A stretch of DNA of 64,000 nucleotides, from positions 10,736 through 74,735 of the forward strand of contig JBEHXT010000026.1 in NCBI GenBank assembly GCA_048498555.1, in the 5' to 3' direction. Under the pieces are notes generated by a model. It searched no databases, was not told where the DNA came from, and worked only from the letters and a program-made list of their open reading frames with translations. The stretch's first letter is position 1. Every line of letters starts with the position of its first letter. Position numbers and translations under genes: made by a program. Origin of the DNA: Danxiaibacter sp048498555. Its GTDB lineage: Bacteria; Bacteroidota; Bacteroidia; Chitinophagales; Chitinophagaceae. Shown piece by piece: positions 63,312 to 64,000 of this stretch.

Positions 63312-64000
63312 TCAAAACACCGCCGCCACAATTTCAGTATCGCTATTTTCAAAAGCTTTACGCAGCACAGCATCAACAGTGGCAGCTTCTTTGTGCTTTC
63401 CTTGTTTTACAAGCGAAGTTTTTAATCCTGTTAGCGACCAGCCGTTATTAGGATTTAGATCAAGGTCTTTTTTGAACACACTTTCAGCTTCTTTGTATTT
63501 ACCTGCTTTAATGAGTGCATTCCCCAGGTATTGCCTTGCAGGGTGAGGCCAGTCTCTCGGTTCATCATAGATCATCACATCTTCAATTCGTACTGCTTCC
63601 GAGAGAAAGGAAATAGCATTTTCAAAATCACCCTGCTCTTCGGCAAGTACGCCGTTAAGTATATTTTCGGCAACTTTTGAACCAGTAATACCAGAGTTTG
63701 CATAGGTAGGAGCCGGAGCTTTTAATTGATCATTTTTAAGCTGCTGCTGCAACGCCGCAAGCTCTGCTTTTGATTTATCAAAATCGTGCTTGCGGGCAAA
63801 GGCTAGTCCACGCCCGTAATGCCATAACAGATTTGCATACACATACGCAGAAGGCAACTCTGGCACTTGCAAAATATCATCCCATTTACCAAAACGGATT
63901 TGGGTAAAATAAGGCATCATGTAAATGTATTGAACCATAACACCAGGAAAGTCAGGCATGCTTAGCCAACTGCTGTCAAAGCTTTTTTGACAATCTTCGG
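63312..64000 (-). CDS. TPR-repeat protein, partial (continues past the right edge)
   Basis: C-terminal at least 229 residues of a tetratricopeptide-repeat protein. The reading frame is open through the window edge, so an internal ATG at 63959 is not the true start. TPR-like helical pairs are visible (AVRIEDVMIYDEPRDWPHPA, YLGNALIKAGKYKEAESVFK, GLKTSLVKQGKHKEAATVDA). The upstream part and any signal peptide are outside the window. Such proteins often scaffold or contribute to energy-linked complexes; role unknown. Confidence 0.85.
   Translation of the reverse strand, partial: EDCQKSFDSSWLSMPDFPGVMVQYIYMMPYFTQIRFGKWDDILQVPELPSAYVYANLLWHYGRGLAFARKHDFDKSKAELAALQQQLKNDQLKAPAPTYANSGITGSKVAENILNGVLAEEQGDFENAISFLSEAVRIEDVMIYDEPRDWPHPARQYLGNALIKAGKYKEAESVFKKDLDLNPNNGWSLTGLKTSLVKQGKHKEAATVDAVLRKAFENSDTEIVAAVF

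Overview
The window is chromosomal DNA of a Bacteroidota bacterium, most likely Chitinophagaceae or a close relative. Evidence for this is the SusC/SusD outer-membrane pair, DUF4136, DUF2490 and PepSY-like secreted proteins, many small outer-membrane beta-barrels, moderate GC, few Shine-Dalgarno sequences, and promoters of the TTG-N19-TAnnTTTG type. I recognised no rRNA, tRNA, CRISPR array, insertion sequence or phage gene. A gene runs off the right edge (TPR protein).

Layout. 0.2-8.3 kb: an OmpR-type response regulator/kinase pair followed by an RND efflux system (outer-membrane factor, permease, adaptor). 8.5-10.5 kb: DUF502 membrane protein, PepSY-like protein and a beta-barrel. 11.5-14.1 kb: a secreted beta-helix protein with four fibronectin type III domains. 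14.6-18.2 kb: a membrane-linked sigma-54 activator, a small ABM-like protein and an unusual winged-helix/FlgO-like protein. 18.3-20.1 kb: a three-gene envelope operon. 20.4-26.1 kb: a second, canonical RND efflux operon. 26.4-31.1 kb: envelope proteins separated by repeat-rich spacers. 31.6-38.7 kb: a reserve-metabolism block (LOG family, PPK2, GlgP, GlgX, envelope protein). 38.7-43.3 kb: flavodoxin, a kinase/response-regulator pair in which the regulator is fused to a Crp-type module, and an FMN split-barrel protein; together these suggest low-oxygen or redox stress (inference). 43.7-45.5 kb: small secreted proteins and DUF2490. 46.0-48.4 kb: a second beta-helix/FN3 paralogue. 48.5-56.4 kb: an apparent operon of four CxxC carboxymuconolactone-decarboxylase/AhpD-like paralogues, an MFS carrier and SusC/SusD. 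57.6-64 kb: PA2169-family protein, PAS/GAF histidine kinase, a third (lipoprotein) beta-helix paralogue, an HD-domain protein and the partial TPR gene.

Main unexplained structure. (1) The two FN3 beta-helix genes share a promoter with identical spacing and a roughly 130-nt leader. Each leader carries two tandem hairpin units, the first beginning at about the predicted transcription start. Differences between the copies mostly keep the stems paired, so this may be a structured regulatory RNA. (2) Intergenic spacers hold degenerate tandem repeats with a strict 7-bp (once 8-bp) period. Several begin inside or right next to a stop codon, and several come in pairs whose G-rich strands face each other. 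(3) Two other intergenic inverted-repeat elements occur at 6990-7131 and 27833-28476. (4) The four-paralogue AhpD-like/MFS/SusCD operon looks like a dedicated uptake and conversion locus for an unidentified substrate.
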